From positions 434,001 to 498,000 of the forward strand of contig CP018783.1 in assembly GCA_002025645.1 (NCBI GenBank): 64,000 nucleotides of DNA, in the 5' to 3' direction. The translations under genes and the position numbers were made by a program. This document shows, piece after piece, positions 50,425 to 59,014 of the stretch. Origin of the DNA: Curtobacterium pusillum. Its GTDB lineage: Bacteria > Actinomycetota > Actinomycetes > Actinomycetales > Microbacteriaceae. The notes beneath the pieces were generated by a model, which worked only from the letters and a program-made list of their open reading frames with translations, was not told where the DNA came from and did not search any database. The first letter of the stretch is position 1. Every line of letters starts with the position of its first letter.

Positions 50425-51795
50425 TCAGTCTGCCGGACGCCGCAGCGTCAACGGCCCGTCGTGCAGCGGCTGCGTGGCCCACGACGCCGTCGCGGTCCCG
50501 GACGCGAGGTCGACCCGCAGGTGCGCGAGGTGCGGCGTCTCCACGAACCGCACGTCGACGAGCACGGTGCCGTCCGGCGCGACCGCACCACTCCCCGCGA
50601 GGGGACCGTCGACGGCCCACTCCCCCTCGCCGACCGGCACCGAGAGCGTCCCGCCGTCGACGTCGAGGGCCGCGCGCCAGCGATCGCCGTCGCGGGTGAA
50701 CGCGAGTCCGTCGATCTCGTCGCCCCGGAAGGGACCGGTGGCAGCGAGGTCGGGGAGGCGACCACCCGCGACCGCGGGCAGCCCGAGGGAGGCGAGCCGT
50801 GCCTCCAGGCCGGTGTCCCCGGCCGCGTCGACGTCCGCAGCGTCGACGGCGGGCAGGAGGTGCAGCCAGGCCGCGTCGAGGACGGCCTGCATGTCGAGGC
50901 TCTGCCCGGTGAGCGCCAGCACGACGTCCTGGTCGGGCAGGACGACGCAGAACTGGCCGTACGCGCCGTCGCCGCGGAAGCCGTGGCGGGCCATCCAGAA
51001 CTGGAAGCCGTAGCCCTGGCTCCAGTCCGGGTTGCCCTCGTCGGGGTTCGCCACCTGCGTGCTCGTGGCGGCCGCGACCCAGTCTTCGTCGAGGATTCGC
51101 TCGCCGTTCCAGACTCCATGCTGCAGGTACAGCTGACCGAGGGCCGCGATCGCCGAGGTGGGCGCGTAGCACCCGCTGAAGCCGAGCTCGGCACCGGTCT
51201 CGTCGCGGCGCCAGGCCAGGTCGTCGATACCGAGCGGGTCGAGGAGCCGAGGGCGCAGGTAGTCGACGAGCGACCCGCCGCTGACCCGCCGGACGATCGC
51301 GCCGAGGGTGTACGTGCAGGGCTGGTTGTACGCGAAGACCGTGCCGGGTTCCTCGTCGGGCGGGGTGAGCAGGAACCCGCGGACGGTGTTATCCGGGTCG
51401 GCGGCGCGGGCACGGTCGAGGGTCTCCTCGCGGTGGCCGCTCGCCATCGCGAGCAGGTGCCGGACGCGGATCCGGCGGCTGCGCACGTCGGTGACGTCCG
51501 CGTCGAGCTCCGGGAAGTACGACAGCGCAGTGGCGTCGAGGTCAAGGAGGCCCTCGCGGACCGCGATCCCGACCGCCGCCGCGGTGAAGCTCTTGCTGAG
51601 GGAGTACAGCAGGTGCACGCGGTCGCTCGCGTACGGCGCCCACCACCCCTCGGCGGCGACCTGGCCGTGCCGCAGCAGCACGATGCTGTGCGGCTCGACG
51701 TCGGGCGTCGACTCGAGGGCGTCGAGGAACCGGGCGATGCCGCGGGCGTCGATGCCGAGGGCGGACGGGGTGGACCGGGGGAACGTCGTCGTCAC
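50425..51795 (-). CDS. Serine hydrolase, beta-lactamase/class C-like fold
   Basis: 456 residues. Catalytic SxxK is LLYSLSKSF (S65-K68), with the second-base Tyr region in VFAYNQPCTYTLG and GYGFQFWMARHGFRGDGAYG near the third motif. A C-terminal beta domain from about 330 carries DGDRWRAALDVDGGTLSVP. Relatives include D-aminopeptidases, esterases and PBP4*-like proteins. No signal peptide. GTG at 51795 overlaps the GNAT stop by 4 nt; third gene of the carboxypeptidase-GNAT-hydrolase chain. The linker at 50800-50816 contains one arm of the CTGGAGGC repeat. Confidence 0.9.
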   Translation of the reverse strand: MTTTFPRSTPSALGIDARGIARFLDALESTPDVEPHSIVLLRHGQVAAEGWWAPYASDRVHLLYSLSKSFTAAAVGIAVREGLLDLDATALSYFPELDADVTDVRSRRIRVRHLLAMASGHREETLDRARAADPDNTVRGFLLTPPDEEPGTVFAYNQPCTYTLGAIVRRVSGGSLVDYLRPRLLDPLGIDDLAWRRDETGAELGFSGCYAPTSAIAALGQLYLQHGVWNGERILDEDWVAAATSTQVANPDEGNPDWSQGYGFQFWMARHGFRGDGAYGQFCVVLPDQDVVLALTGQSLDMQAVLDAAWLHLLPAVDAADVDAAGDTGLEARLASLGLPAVAGGRLPDLAATGPFRGDEIDGLAFTRDGDRWRAALDVDGGTLSVPVGEGEWAVDGPLAGSGAVAPDGTVLVDVRFVETPHLAHLRVDLASGTATASWATQPLHDGPLTLRRPAD

Positions 51796-52337
51796 ACGTC
51801 CGACACTACGGACCGCAGCCCGGTGACGTCCGGTGCCGGGTCCGTGGCGAGGCGGGCGTGGGTCTCGACGTCGAAGCGCTCGTCGCCGTAGCGGAGCTTG
51901 TCGCGTTCGACCCCCTCGGCACGGAAGCCCGCCCGGGTGGCGACCGCGCAGGACGCCGGGTTGTTCGTGCGGTGCCCGAGTTCGAGGCGGTGCAGACCGA
52001 GACCGAACGCGTCGTCGGCTGCAGTGACGAGGGCGCGCGTCGCGAGTCCGCGGCCGCGGGCCTCCGCGGTGAGCCAGTAGGAGATCCAGGCGGTGCCGTG
52101 GGTGTGCTCGATGGCCGTCACGCCGACGTTCCCGACGAGGACGCCGTCGTCGACGACGGCCCAGTTCCGGGCGTGTCCGTCGAACCGGTACGTCGCCGCG
52201 ATGAACGCCGAAGCAGCCGTCTCGTCGTCGAACGTCCGGCCGCCGAGCTGCCGAGCGAGTTCCGGGTCGGCCGACGCCGTCAGCAGCACGGAGGCGTCGG
52301 TGGGCCGCCAGGGGCGCAGGGACGGCACCGTCGTCAC
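51792..52337 (-). CDS. GNAT-family N-acetyltransferase (RimJ/RimL-like)
   Basis: 181 residues. SLRPWRPTDASVLL start, GNVGVTAIEHTHGTAWISYW, acetyl-CoA loop EARGRGLATRALVTAADDAF, and LGLHRLELGHRTNNPASCAV then AGFRAEGVERDKLRYGDERF, a typical RimJ/RimL layout. GTG at 52337 overlaps the carboxypeptidase stop, and its stop overlaps the next start. Substrate unknown. Confidence 0.92.
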   Translation of the reverse strand: MTTVPSLRPWRPTDASVLLTASADPELARQLGGRTFDDETAASAFIAATYRFDGHARNWAVVDDGVLVGNVGVTAIEHTHGTAWISYWLTAEARGRGLATRALVTAADDAFGLGLHRLELGHRTNNPASCAVATRAGFRAEGVERDKLRYGDERFDVETHARLATDPAPDVTGLRSVVSDV

Positions 52338-53566
52338 GCGCCCTGGAACGGGTTCGTCCACCGCCACCAGATGCCCGGGTCCTCGATGGGTCGTTCGAGC
52401 ACGAGCGGGACCGTCACCGGGTCGTGGTCCGAGATCGTGAAGCGCACCTTCCCGACTCGCTCCCCCTTCGTGCCGAGGGTGATCTCGTCGAGGTGCGTCT
52501 TCGCCGACACGGTCGTCTTCCCCCAGACGAGGACCTCGGACGCGGACCGCGACACGGCGTCGGCCTCGTCCTGCCACGGGGTCGAGAAGGTGCCGAACGT
52601 CTGCCCCGCGTGCGCGAGGGTGACGATCTGGAAGTTGTCGGCGACCGACCGGAGCAGGCGCTGCACGTCGTCGTCGAGCGAGTCGTGGTCCACGCCGCCG
52701 AGCATCGCGCCGACGACCGTGACGGTCTTGCCGCCCCGCTCGTACGTCGCCGCGAACAGCAGGCAGGCGCCGGCCTCGTCGAGCGTTCCCGTCTTGATGC
52801 CCTCGACCCCGTCGAGCCCGAGGAGCTTGTTCGAGTTCTCGATCTCGCCGGCGCCGGGCACCGTCACCTTCTTGGTGCCCACGACCTCCTTCACGACGGG
52901 GTTCGCGAGTGCGAGCTGCCCGAGTCGGACCAGGTCCGTCGCGGTCGAGGTGTTGTGGGCGTCGAGGCCGGTCGGTTCCTCGATCGTCGTGTGGTCCAGG
53001 TCGTGCTCTTCGAGCCACTCGTCCGCCGCCGCACGGTAGGCGTCCATGGACCCGAAGGCCCAGAGCGCCAACGACCCCGCGTAGTTGTTCGCCGACTTCA
53101 TGAGCATGACCTGCAGCGTCTGGTACTCGGAGAGCTTCAGGCCGTTCGGCATCGGTGCGACCTCGCCGTTCACCGCGAGGTACTTCGCGTACAGCGCCTG
53201 CATGCTGGGGTTGAACGCGATCGACGGCCCGGACTCCCCCGGCTGCAACGGCTTCTCGTCGAGGACGACGAGCGCGGTGACGACCTTCGAGATGCTCGCG
53301 ATGGACCGCGGCTTCGTGTCCCCGCTCGTCCGGAGGCTCTCCGGGAAGTCGGTCGCCTCGACCGCCGTGGCGCCGTACCCGGGGAAGGTGAGGTCCGGCA
53401 CGCTCGACGTCGGTGCGGAGTACGTCGTCGTGGCGGCGCTCGCCGGGGCGAACGGCACGACCGCGGCTGCGGCGAGGTACCCGACCGCCAGCACGAGCAC
53501 GGCGACGACCGAGATCGTCACCGGCCTCCGGACGGCGGAACGGGGGCGGCGGACGACTCGTGACAC
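52334..53566 (-). CDS. D-alanyl-D-alanine carboxypeptidase (DacA/PBP5-like)
   Basis: 410 residues. N-terminal signal/anchor (VTISVVAVLVLAVGYLAAAA, about 16-36), then the penicillin-binding domain: IASISKVV (SxxK, S91-K94), KSANNYA (SxN, 158-160) and GIKTGTLDEAG (KTG, 258-260). Trims the terminal D-Ala from peptidoglycan pentapeptides outside the membrane. GTG at 53566 with TACGCT (53575-53580) 8 nt before it. First gene of a chained three-gene operon. Confidence 0.94.
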   Translation of the reverse strand: MSRVVRRPRSAVRRPVTISVVAVLVLAVGYLAAAAVVPFAPASAATTTYSAPTSSVPDLTFPGYGATAVEATDFPESLRTSGDTKPRSIASISKVVTALVVLDEKPLQPGESGPSIAFNPSMQALYAKYLAVNGEVAPMPNGLKLSEYQTLQVMLMKSANNYAGSLALWAFGSMDAYRAAADEWLEEHDLDHTTIEEPTGLDAHNTSTATDLVRLGQLALANPVVKEVVGTKKVTVPGAGEIENSNKLLGLDGVEGIKTGTLDEAGACLLFAATYERGGKTVTVVGAMLGGVDHDSLDDDVQRLLRSVADNFQIVTLAHAGQTFGTFSTPWQDEADAVSRSASEVLVWGKTTVSAKTHLDEITLGTKGERVGKVRFTISDHDPVTVPLVLERPIEDPGIWWRWTNPFQGA

Positions 53567-53614
53567 GGGAACCGAGCGTACCGGGGGTGGGTCGCGTGGT
53601 GCTGCGAGGACGCG

Positions 53615-54250
53615 CTAGGCGCGGGTCGGCTCACGGTCGGACTGGAGGCGCGGCGCGGCCCCGACGTCGACGGTCGCGTCCGGCGCGGGGCCGGTTCCGG
53701 TTCCGTCGGTTCCGGTTCCGTCGGCTTCGGTTCCGTCGGCTCCGGTCCGGCGTGCGAAGGTCCACTTCCGGGACAGGTAGGCGAACACCGGTCCGGCGGC
53801 GTTCATCACGACGACCGACACCCACGCCGCCCAGGGGTTCCCCGGTGCGAAGCCGAAACCGCCGAAGTACGTGGCGAAGAAGGACGCGAACCCGAGGAAC
53901 ATCCCCGGGACGAGCGCGAACGCCCGCAGTCGGCCGGTGCACATCAGGGCGGTGTTGCACACCAGGATGACGACGCCGAGCACGACGTTCTTCGCGAGCT
54001 GCCCGTCGCCGAGCACCGTGCCGATCTGCTGGTCGATCAGGACGATGACGAGGGCGAACGCCGAGCCGACCGGCATCGTGGCCCAGAGCCGGGTGGCGTT
54101 CCGGAGCGTCGGCTTCGCACCGAGCAGGAACATCGCCGCCCAGCTGACGAAGATCGCCCAGGTGGGCAGGTTCAGGGCGGTGCCGCCGATGAACGCCGTG
54201 GCTCCGGCGAGCACGGAGGCGACGATCTCGTGGGGGATCCGTTCACGCAT
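53615..54250 (-). CDS. DUF1097-like membrane protein
   Basis: 211 residues with about five hydrophobic segments (EIVASVLAGATAFIGG, WAIFVSWAAMFLLGA, VGSAFALVIVLIDQ, VVLGVVILVCNTALM, MFLGFASFFATYFGGFG). The C-terminal 45 residues are a low-complexity Gly/Thr/Asp repeat (GADGTEADGTGTDGTGTGP) built from tandem GGTTCCGTCGG-like DNA units, then APRLQSDREP encoded by one CTGGAGGCGCGG arm (53642-53653). ATG at 54250 has GAGGAG upstream and overlaps the amidohydrolase stop by 8 nt, so it is the likely transporter of that catabolic unit. Confidence 0.85.
   Translation of the reverse strand: MRERIPHEIVASVLAGATAFIGGTALNLPTWAIFVSWAAMFLLGAKPTLRNATRLWATMPVGSAFALVIVLIDQQIGTVLGDGQLAKNVVLGVVILVCNTALMCTGRLRAFALVPGMFLGFASFFATYFGGFGFAPGNPWAAWVSVVVMNAAGPVFAYLSRKWTFARRTGADGTEADGTGTDGTGTGPAPDATVDVGAAPRLQSDREPTRA
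53642..53653. repeat. CTGGAGGCGCGG-family arm inside the DUF1097 gene tail
   Basis: ACTGGAGGCGCGG at 53641-53653, preceded by CGG exactly as in the 36499 and 41081 palindromes, but without the second arm. It forms the last codons of the membrane protein gene. Confidence 0.45.
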
Positions 54251-55529
54251 GGCTGAGCTCCTCGGTGTGGATGGTCGTGGTGCGGGTGGTCTCGGCGACG
54301 ACACGGCCGCGCTTGACGACGAGGTTCCGGTCGGGCCGGTCGAGCAGGACGCCCGTCGGGTCGGTGGTGGACAACACGACGAGGTCGGCGTCGGCTCCCG
54401 GTCGGATGCCGTACCGGTCGGCGATCCCGACGACCCGCGCTGCGCCGGTGGTGGCCATCGCGAGGACCCGTGCGAGGTCCTCCGGCCCGGACAGGTGTCC
54501 GACCTGGGCGAGCAGCAGACCGACGTCGAGCATGTCCGCGTTGCCGAACGGGGTGAACGCGTTCCGGACGTTGTTCGACGAGTACGCCGCGGTGACCCCG
54601 GCCTCCCAGAGCTCGCGGACGGGGACGACCCCGCGGCGGACGTCGGCGTCGTCCCGGCGTCCGCCGAGGTGCAGGTCCGTCGCCGGCAGCGGGACGACCG
54701 CGACGTCGGCCGTTGCGAGCCGGGCGAACAGGTCGGCGCGCTCGACCGACGGCAGACTGGCCGTCGAGGTCACGTGGCCGAGGGCGACCCGACCCTGCAG
54801 GCCGCGGGTGACCACGGCGTCGGCGACGTACCCGGCGAGCGCGAACCGCGGGTCGCCCGTGTCGTCGGCGAAGTCGGCGTGCATGTCCGCGGGGACGCCG
54901 AACTCCTCGGCGAGGTCGAGGACGGTCTCGACGTGGGCGTGGCAGTCGGCGAGCGACACCTCGTTGTAGGTGCAGCCGCCGATGACGTCGGCACCGATCC
55001 GGAGCGCCTCGCGCAGCAGCTCGAGCGTGCCGGGATCCTTGCGGATGCCCTCCTGCGGGAACGCCACGATCTGCAGGTCCAGGGCGTCCCGGTACTCGTC
55101 GCGGAGGCCGAGCAGCACCTCGACGCCGATCAGCCCGACGATCGGGTCGACGTCCGGGTGTGCGCGGACCAGCGTCGTGCCGTTCGTGATCGCCTGGTCG
55201 AGCAGGGTGCGGGCGCGATCGCGGACCCTGGCGTGGGTGAAGCCGCGCTTGAGTTCCCCGGTGACCGAGATGGCGCCGGCGAGGGTGCCGTCCGGGTTCG
55301 GTCGCTCCCGGTCGAGCAGTGCCTTGTCGACGTGCAGGTGCGACTCGACGAGCCCGGGGACGACGACCCGTCCGGCGCAGTCGACGACGCGCACGCCGGG
55401 GTCGGTCGCGCGCACTGTCGACGCCGCGTCGGCGGCGGGTGTGACGGCCGTGATCGTTCCCCGCTCGACGACGACGTCGACGAGCGTCGGCGTGTCCACG
55501 AGTCGGGCGTTGCGGAGGACCAGGTCCAC
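54243..55529 (-). CDS. Amidohydrolase of the cytosine deaminase/AtzC subgroup with altered metal-site Asp
   Basis: 428 residues. Metal ligands HxH in ESHLHVDKAL (H64, H66), His in DMHADFADDTGD (H217) and GHVTS (H252). At the place where cytosine deaminase and AtzC have an Asp (HDD or SDN before the R-D-P-F/W-x-P-x-G motif), this protein has SSNNVRNAFTPFGNAD (N319/N320). That should change proton relay or metal binding. It probably hydrolyses a cyclic amide or amidine. GTG 55529 with AGAGGGG upstream. Coupled to DUF1097, divergent from the GntR gene. Confidence 0.88.
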   Translation of the reverse strand: MDLVLRNARLVDTPTLVDVVVERGTITAVTPAADAASTVRATDPGVRVVDCAGRVVVPGLVESHLHVDKALLDRERPNPDGTLAGAISVTGELKRGFTHARVRDRARTLLDQAITNGTTLVRAHPDVDPIVGLIGVEVLLGLRDEYRDALDLQIVAFPQEGIRKDPGTLELLREALRIGADVIGGCTYNEVSLADCHAHVETVLDLAEEFGVPADMHADFADDTGDPRFALAGYVADAVVTRGLQGRVALGHVTSTASLPSVERADLFARLATADVAVVPLPATDLHLGGRRDDADVRRGVVPVRELWEAGVTAAYSSNNVRNAFTPFGNADMLDVGLLLAQVGHLSGPEDLARVLAMATTGAARVVGIADRYGIRPGADADLVVLSTTDPTGVLLDRPDRNLVVKRGRVVAETTRTTTIHTEELSHA

Positions 55530-55625
55530 GAGGGCCCCTCTTCTGATCGGTTCGGGCGGGACGTGGACCACCATTCGCCCGTCGTGTTTCCGACTCCGAC
55601 GCACCGTGTGACGGGCGTGTAAAAG

Positions 55626-55638
55626 TTGGTCGTACCAA
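55626..55638. promoter_or_regulatory. GntR/FadR-type operator TTGGT-CGT-ACCAA
   Basis: Perfect 5-bp-arm palindrome with the TGGT-N3-ACCA core typical of FadR-type regulators. A partial ACCAA follows at 55643. It covers the -35 region of the leaderless gntR-type promoter (TAGGCT 55662-55667, ATG 55675) and lies upstream of the divergent amidohydrolase. Confidence 0.7.
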
Positions 55639-55674
55639 TGAACCAACCGGACCAAGAACCGTAGGCTCCTGGTC

Positions 55675-56379
55675 ATGCAACGAGGACGGACCCTGAGCGC
55701 GGCGACCGCGGCGCACCTCGGACGCCTGGTGCTCGACGACCTGGCGCCGGGCGACAAGCTGCCGCCGGAGCGCACCCTGGCCGCGGACCTCGCCGTGTCC
55801 CGCACGACCATCCGCGAGGCCCTGCAGGAGCTCGAACGTCGACGGCTCGTGTCCCGGACGCCCGGCCGCGGCACCGTCGTGCTGCCCCGGTCGGTCGAGG
55901 CGGCCGAGATGCTCGACCGGATGTCGCACGACCCGTCCGAGACCGAGCACGTGACCGAGTTCCGCGCGCTCGTCGAACCGCAGGTCGCCGCGCTCGCCGC
56001 GGTCCGGGCCGACGAGTCCGACCTCGTGCGGCTCGAGGCGATCCTGGCCTCGACGCACGCCGGCCTCAGCCCTGCCGAGTCCCTCGCGCAGGACGTCGCG
56101 TTCCACGTGCAGGTCGCCCGGGCCTCCGGCAACCCGCTGTTCGTGTCGCTCTGCGAACTGAGCAGCGGATGGGTGCAGGACGTCCGCGCGAAGTCGCACA
56201 GCACGAGCGAGGGCCGCCGCTCGTCGTTCGAGTGGCACCAGCGCATCCACGACGCGATCCGTCGCCACGACGAGACCGCTGCCCACCGGGCGATGACCGA
56301 CCACCTGGCGGACGTCGCCCACTTGGTCGAGAGCAAGCACAGCGAGAGCAAGCACCGCGAGAGGGAGCACCACCAGTGA
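55675..56379 (+). CDS. FadR/GntR-family transcriptional regulator
   Basis: 234 residues. The winged HTH has LAPGDKLPPERTLAADLAVS and RTTIREALQELERRRLVSR (about 22-62), followed by an FCD helical ligand-binding domain (EFRALVEPQVAALAAVRA, DVAFHVQVARASGNPLF, HQRIHDAIRRHDETAAHRAM) with the metal-binding histidines. Probably senses a carboxylate intermediate of the adjacent pathway. ATG after TAGGCT-N7, leaderless. The stop overlaps the formamidase start by 4 nt. Likely controls both arms of the island through 55626-55638. Confidence 0.92.
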   Translation: MQRGRTLSAATAAHLGRLVLDDLAPGDKLPPERTLAADLAVSRTTIREALQELERRRLVSRTPGRGTVVLPRSVEAAEMLDRMSHDPSETEHVTEFRALVEPQVAALAAVRADESDLVRLEAILASTHAGLSPAESLAQDVAFHVQVARASGNPLFVSLCELSSGWVQDVRAKSHSTSEGRRSSFEWHQRIHDAIRRHDETAAHRAMTDHLADVAHLVESKHSESKHREREHHQ

Positions 56380-57458
56380 CACAGCCCGTCCTGCAACCGG
56401 GGGTCGGACCGATCCGCGCCGCGCACTACCTCCCCGTCGAACCGGAGCGCACGCTCTGGGGACGACTCCCGAGCAGCACCGACCAGCCCGCCCTCACGGT
56501 CCCGTCCGGCACCGAGGTGACGATCGACACCGTCAGCCACGAGGGCGTCCTGCCGGACCAGGGCAGCGACCCGGTGGCGTTCTTCGGTCGGCACGGAGTC
56601 CCGCCCGAGCACGTCCTCGCCGATGCGGCGGCGATCGCCCGGACGGCCCGGCGCGACCCGGACCGCGACGGGCCGCACGTCGTCTCCGCCCCGATCGCCG
56701 TCGAGGGCGCCGAACCCGGGGACGTCCTCACGATGACCGTGGTGGAGACGCTCCCCCGGGTCCCGTACGGCGTCGTGTCCAACCGGCACGGCCGCGGCGC
56801 GCTGCACGGCGAGTACCCCGTCGACGGCACCACCGTGAGCGTCTTCGCCGACGTCGTGGCGGACGACGACGGCGAGTGGGGCCGCATCCCGCTCACCGAC
56901 GACCGGGAGCGCTTCGCCCGCTTCCCGCTCGCCCCCTTCCTCGGCATCATGGGCGTCGGCTCCCCCGGCGACCGACCGCACTCCGTGCCACCGGGACGCC
57001 ACGGCGGGAACATCGACGTCAACCTGCTGCAGACCGGCGCGCAGCTGCACCTGCCCGTGCTCGTCCCGGGAGCACTGGCGTTCGTCGGCGACCCGCACTT
57101 CGCGCAGGGCGACGGCGAGGTGGCGCTCACCGCGATGGAGGCCTCCCTCCGTGCCACCGTCCGGTTCGACCTCACGCCGGCGGCAGACGCCGCAGCGCAG
57201 TTCGGCGACCTCGTGTGGCCGCTCGTCGAGACACGGGAGTACCTCGTCCCGACCGGGCTCGACCCCGACCTCGACGAGGCCGTCCGCGCCTGCGTCCGGC
57301 ACGCCATCGCGATCCTCGGAGCCCGCTACGGCATGCAGCCGCACCTGGCGTACGCCTACCTCAGCGCGGCGACCGACTTCAACATCTCCCAGGTCGTCGA
57401 CCTCGTCACCGGGGCGCACGCCCGCATCCGCAAGAGCGACTTCGGAGGGACCCGATGA
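56376..57458 (+). CDS. Acetamidase/formamidase family protein
   Basis: 360 residues (FmdA/AmdA fold). HYLPVEPERTLWGRL at the start, GTEVTIDTVSHEG, GAEPGDVLTMTVVETLP, GVGSPGDRPHSVPPGRHGGN, IDVNLLQTGAQLHLPVLVPG and DPHFAQGDGEVALTAMEA are conserved family blocks. Releases ammonia from a small amide such as formamide. GTG at 56376 is coupled to the regulator; its stop overlaps the next ATG, so regulator, formamidase and amidase are one translational unit. Confidence 0.93.
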   Translation: MTQPVLQPGVGPIRAAHYLPVEPERTLWGRLPSSTDQPALTVPSGTEVTIDTVSHEGVLPDQGSDPVAFFGRHGVPPEHVLADAAAIARTARRDPDRDGPHVVSAPIAVEGAEPGDVLTMTVVETLPRVPYGVVSNRHGRGALHGEYPVDGTTVSVFADVVADDDGEWGRIPLTDDRERFARFPLAPFLGIMGVGSPGDRPHSVPPGRHGGNIDVNLLQTGAQLHLPVLVPGALAFVGDPHFAQGDGEVALTAMEASLRATVRFDLTPAADAAAQFGDLVWPLVETREYLVPTGLDPDLDEAVRACVRHAIAILGARYGMQPHLAYAYLSAATDFNISQVVDLVTGAHARIRKSDFGGTR

Positions 57459-59014
57459 CCGACCGGACCACACCCGACGGACTCCTCGAAGCGCTCGACG
57501 CCTACGAGGCCGCACTCATGGCGAACGACCTCGACGCCCTCGACGACGCGTTCGTCGACGCCCCCGACACGATGCGCGGCGACGACCGCGGGCTGCTCGT
57601 CGGCCACGACGCGATCAGCGCCTTCCGGGGTGCCCGCGGCGGGGTCGCGCCCCGGACCCTCACCCGCGTCGAGGTCCGCCCACTCGCCGACGACCTCGCC
57701 CTCGTCGTGTCGGTCTCGGCCTTCACCGCGGGTGGGAACGGTCTGCAGACCCAGCTCTGGCGACGCACCGACGGCACCTGGCGCATCGCCGCGGCCCACG
57801 TCACCGGACGCACGAAGGCGTTCGACACGACGGTCTGGCGCGTCGTCGGCGATCCGCTGCTCCCCGGCACGGGCAGCGGCCCGCTCGACGGCACGACCGT
57901 CGCGGTGAAGGACCTCTACGCCGTCGCCGGACACCCCGTCGGCGCCGGCAACCCGACGTACCTGCGCGAGTCCGTCCCGCAGGCCGCGTCCGCCGCCGCG
58001 GTCGCGTCGCTCCTCGCGGCGGGTGCGTCGATCCGCGGGATCGCGCGGACCGACGAGTTCGCCTACAACCTCACGGGACGCAACGAGCACCACGGCACGC
58101 CGCCGAACGGGGCGGTCGCCACGGCACTGCCCGGAGGCTCGTCCAGCGGATCCGCATCGGCCGTCCGTCTCGGGACGGCCGACATCGGACTCGGCACGGA
58201 CACCGCGGGATCGGTGCGGGTCCCCGCCTCGTACCAGGGGCTCTGGGGACTCCGGACGACACACGACCTGGTCCCCCGCGACGGGCTGCTCCCGCTCGCG
58301 CCGTCCTTCGACACCGTGGGGTGGCTGACGCGCGACGCCGACCTGCTCGCCCGGGTGCTCGACGCCTCCCTACCGGTCGTGCTGCCGGACCCCGACACCG
58401 CCCCGACCGTGACCGTCGCGGCCGACCTCGTCGCCGCAGCCGACGCCACGACGCGGGAGGCATTCCGCGCGTTCGTCGGCGAGGACCTCCCGGTGGTGAC
58501 GCTCGCCGAGCTCGGGATCCCGCCTCTCGAGGACCTGCGCGAGACGATGCGCCTCGTGCAGGCCGCCGAGGCCACCGCCGCCCACGGCCCCTGGCTCGCC
58601 GCGCACCCGGGAGCGCTCAGCACCGTCGTCGGCGACCGGTTCGCCGCAGCCGCCGCCAACCCGCCTGCCGAGGTCGCCGCGGCCGTCACCAGGCTCCACC
58701 ACCTGCGGCAGGCGATCCGGCACGCACTCGACGGCCGCGTCCTGCTGTTCCCGACCACGCCCGGCCCAGCACCCGCGCTGACCGCCGACACCGCCGAACT
58801 CGAACGGACCCGGACCGCCACCACGGCGATGACGGCCCTCGCGAGCGTCGGCGGCCTCCCCGCGGTGAGCGCGCCGGGACTCGCCGTCGGCGGCGCCCCC
58901 GTCGGGATCAGCCTCGTCGGGGCGCCGGGGACCGACCGTGCCCTGGTGCGCACCGCAGAACGGGTGCTGCGGGACGGAGCCGACCCGCGCCTCCCGGCAG
59001 TCGCAGCCGACTAA
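57455..59014 (+). CDS. AtzH-like domain fused to an amidase-signature hydrolase
   Basis: 519 residues. Residues 1-125 are an NTF2-like AtzH/DUF3225 domain (LDAYEAALMANDLDALDDAF, QTQLWRRTDGTWRIAAAHVT). From about 126 comes an amidase-signature domain with the Ser-cisSer-Lys triad: TVAVKDLYAVAG (K152), LPGGSSSGS (cis-Ser about 230) and GTDTAGSVRVPAS (S253). AtzH and the amidase AtzE/AtzF are separate proteins in cyanuric acid degraders; here they are one chain. The amidase part is about 390 residues, somewhat short. Overlaps the formamidase stop and, at 3', the convergent methyltransferase by 4 nt. Confidence 0.9.
   Translation: MTDRTTPDGLLEALDAYEAALMANDLDALDDAFVDAPDTMRGDDRGLLVGHDAISAFRGARGGVAPRTLTRVEVRPLADDLALVVSVSAFTAGGNGLQTQLWRRTDGTWRIAAAHVTGRTKAFDTTVWRVVGDPLLPGTGSGPLDGTTVAVKDLYAVAGHPVGAGNPTYLRESVPQAASAAAVASLLAAGASIRGIARTDEFAYNLTGRNEHHGTPPNGAVATALPGGSSSGSASAVRLGTADIGLGTDTAGSVRVPASYQGLWGLRTTHDLVPRDGLLPLAPSFDTVGWLTRDADLLARVLDASLPVVLPDPDTAPTVTVAADLVAAADATTREAFRAFVGEDLPVVTLAELGIPPLEDLRETMRLVQAAEATAAHGPWLAAHPGALSTVVGDRFAAAAANPPAEVAAAVTRLHHLRQAIRHALDGRVLLFPTTPGPAPALTADTAELERTRTATTAMTALASVGGLPAVSAPGLAVGGAPVGISLVGAPGTDRALVRTAERVLRDGADPRLPAVAAD

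Noticed and set aside
55530..57515. Upstream extension of the amidohydrolase frame
   Set aside because: It is antisense to the GntR and formamidase genes and loses family similarity; the GTG at 55529 has a good ribosome binding site.
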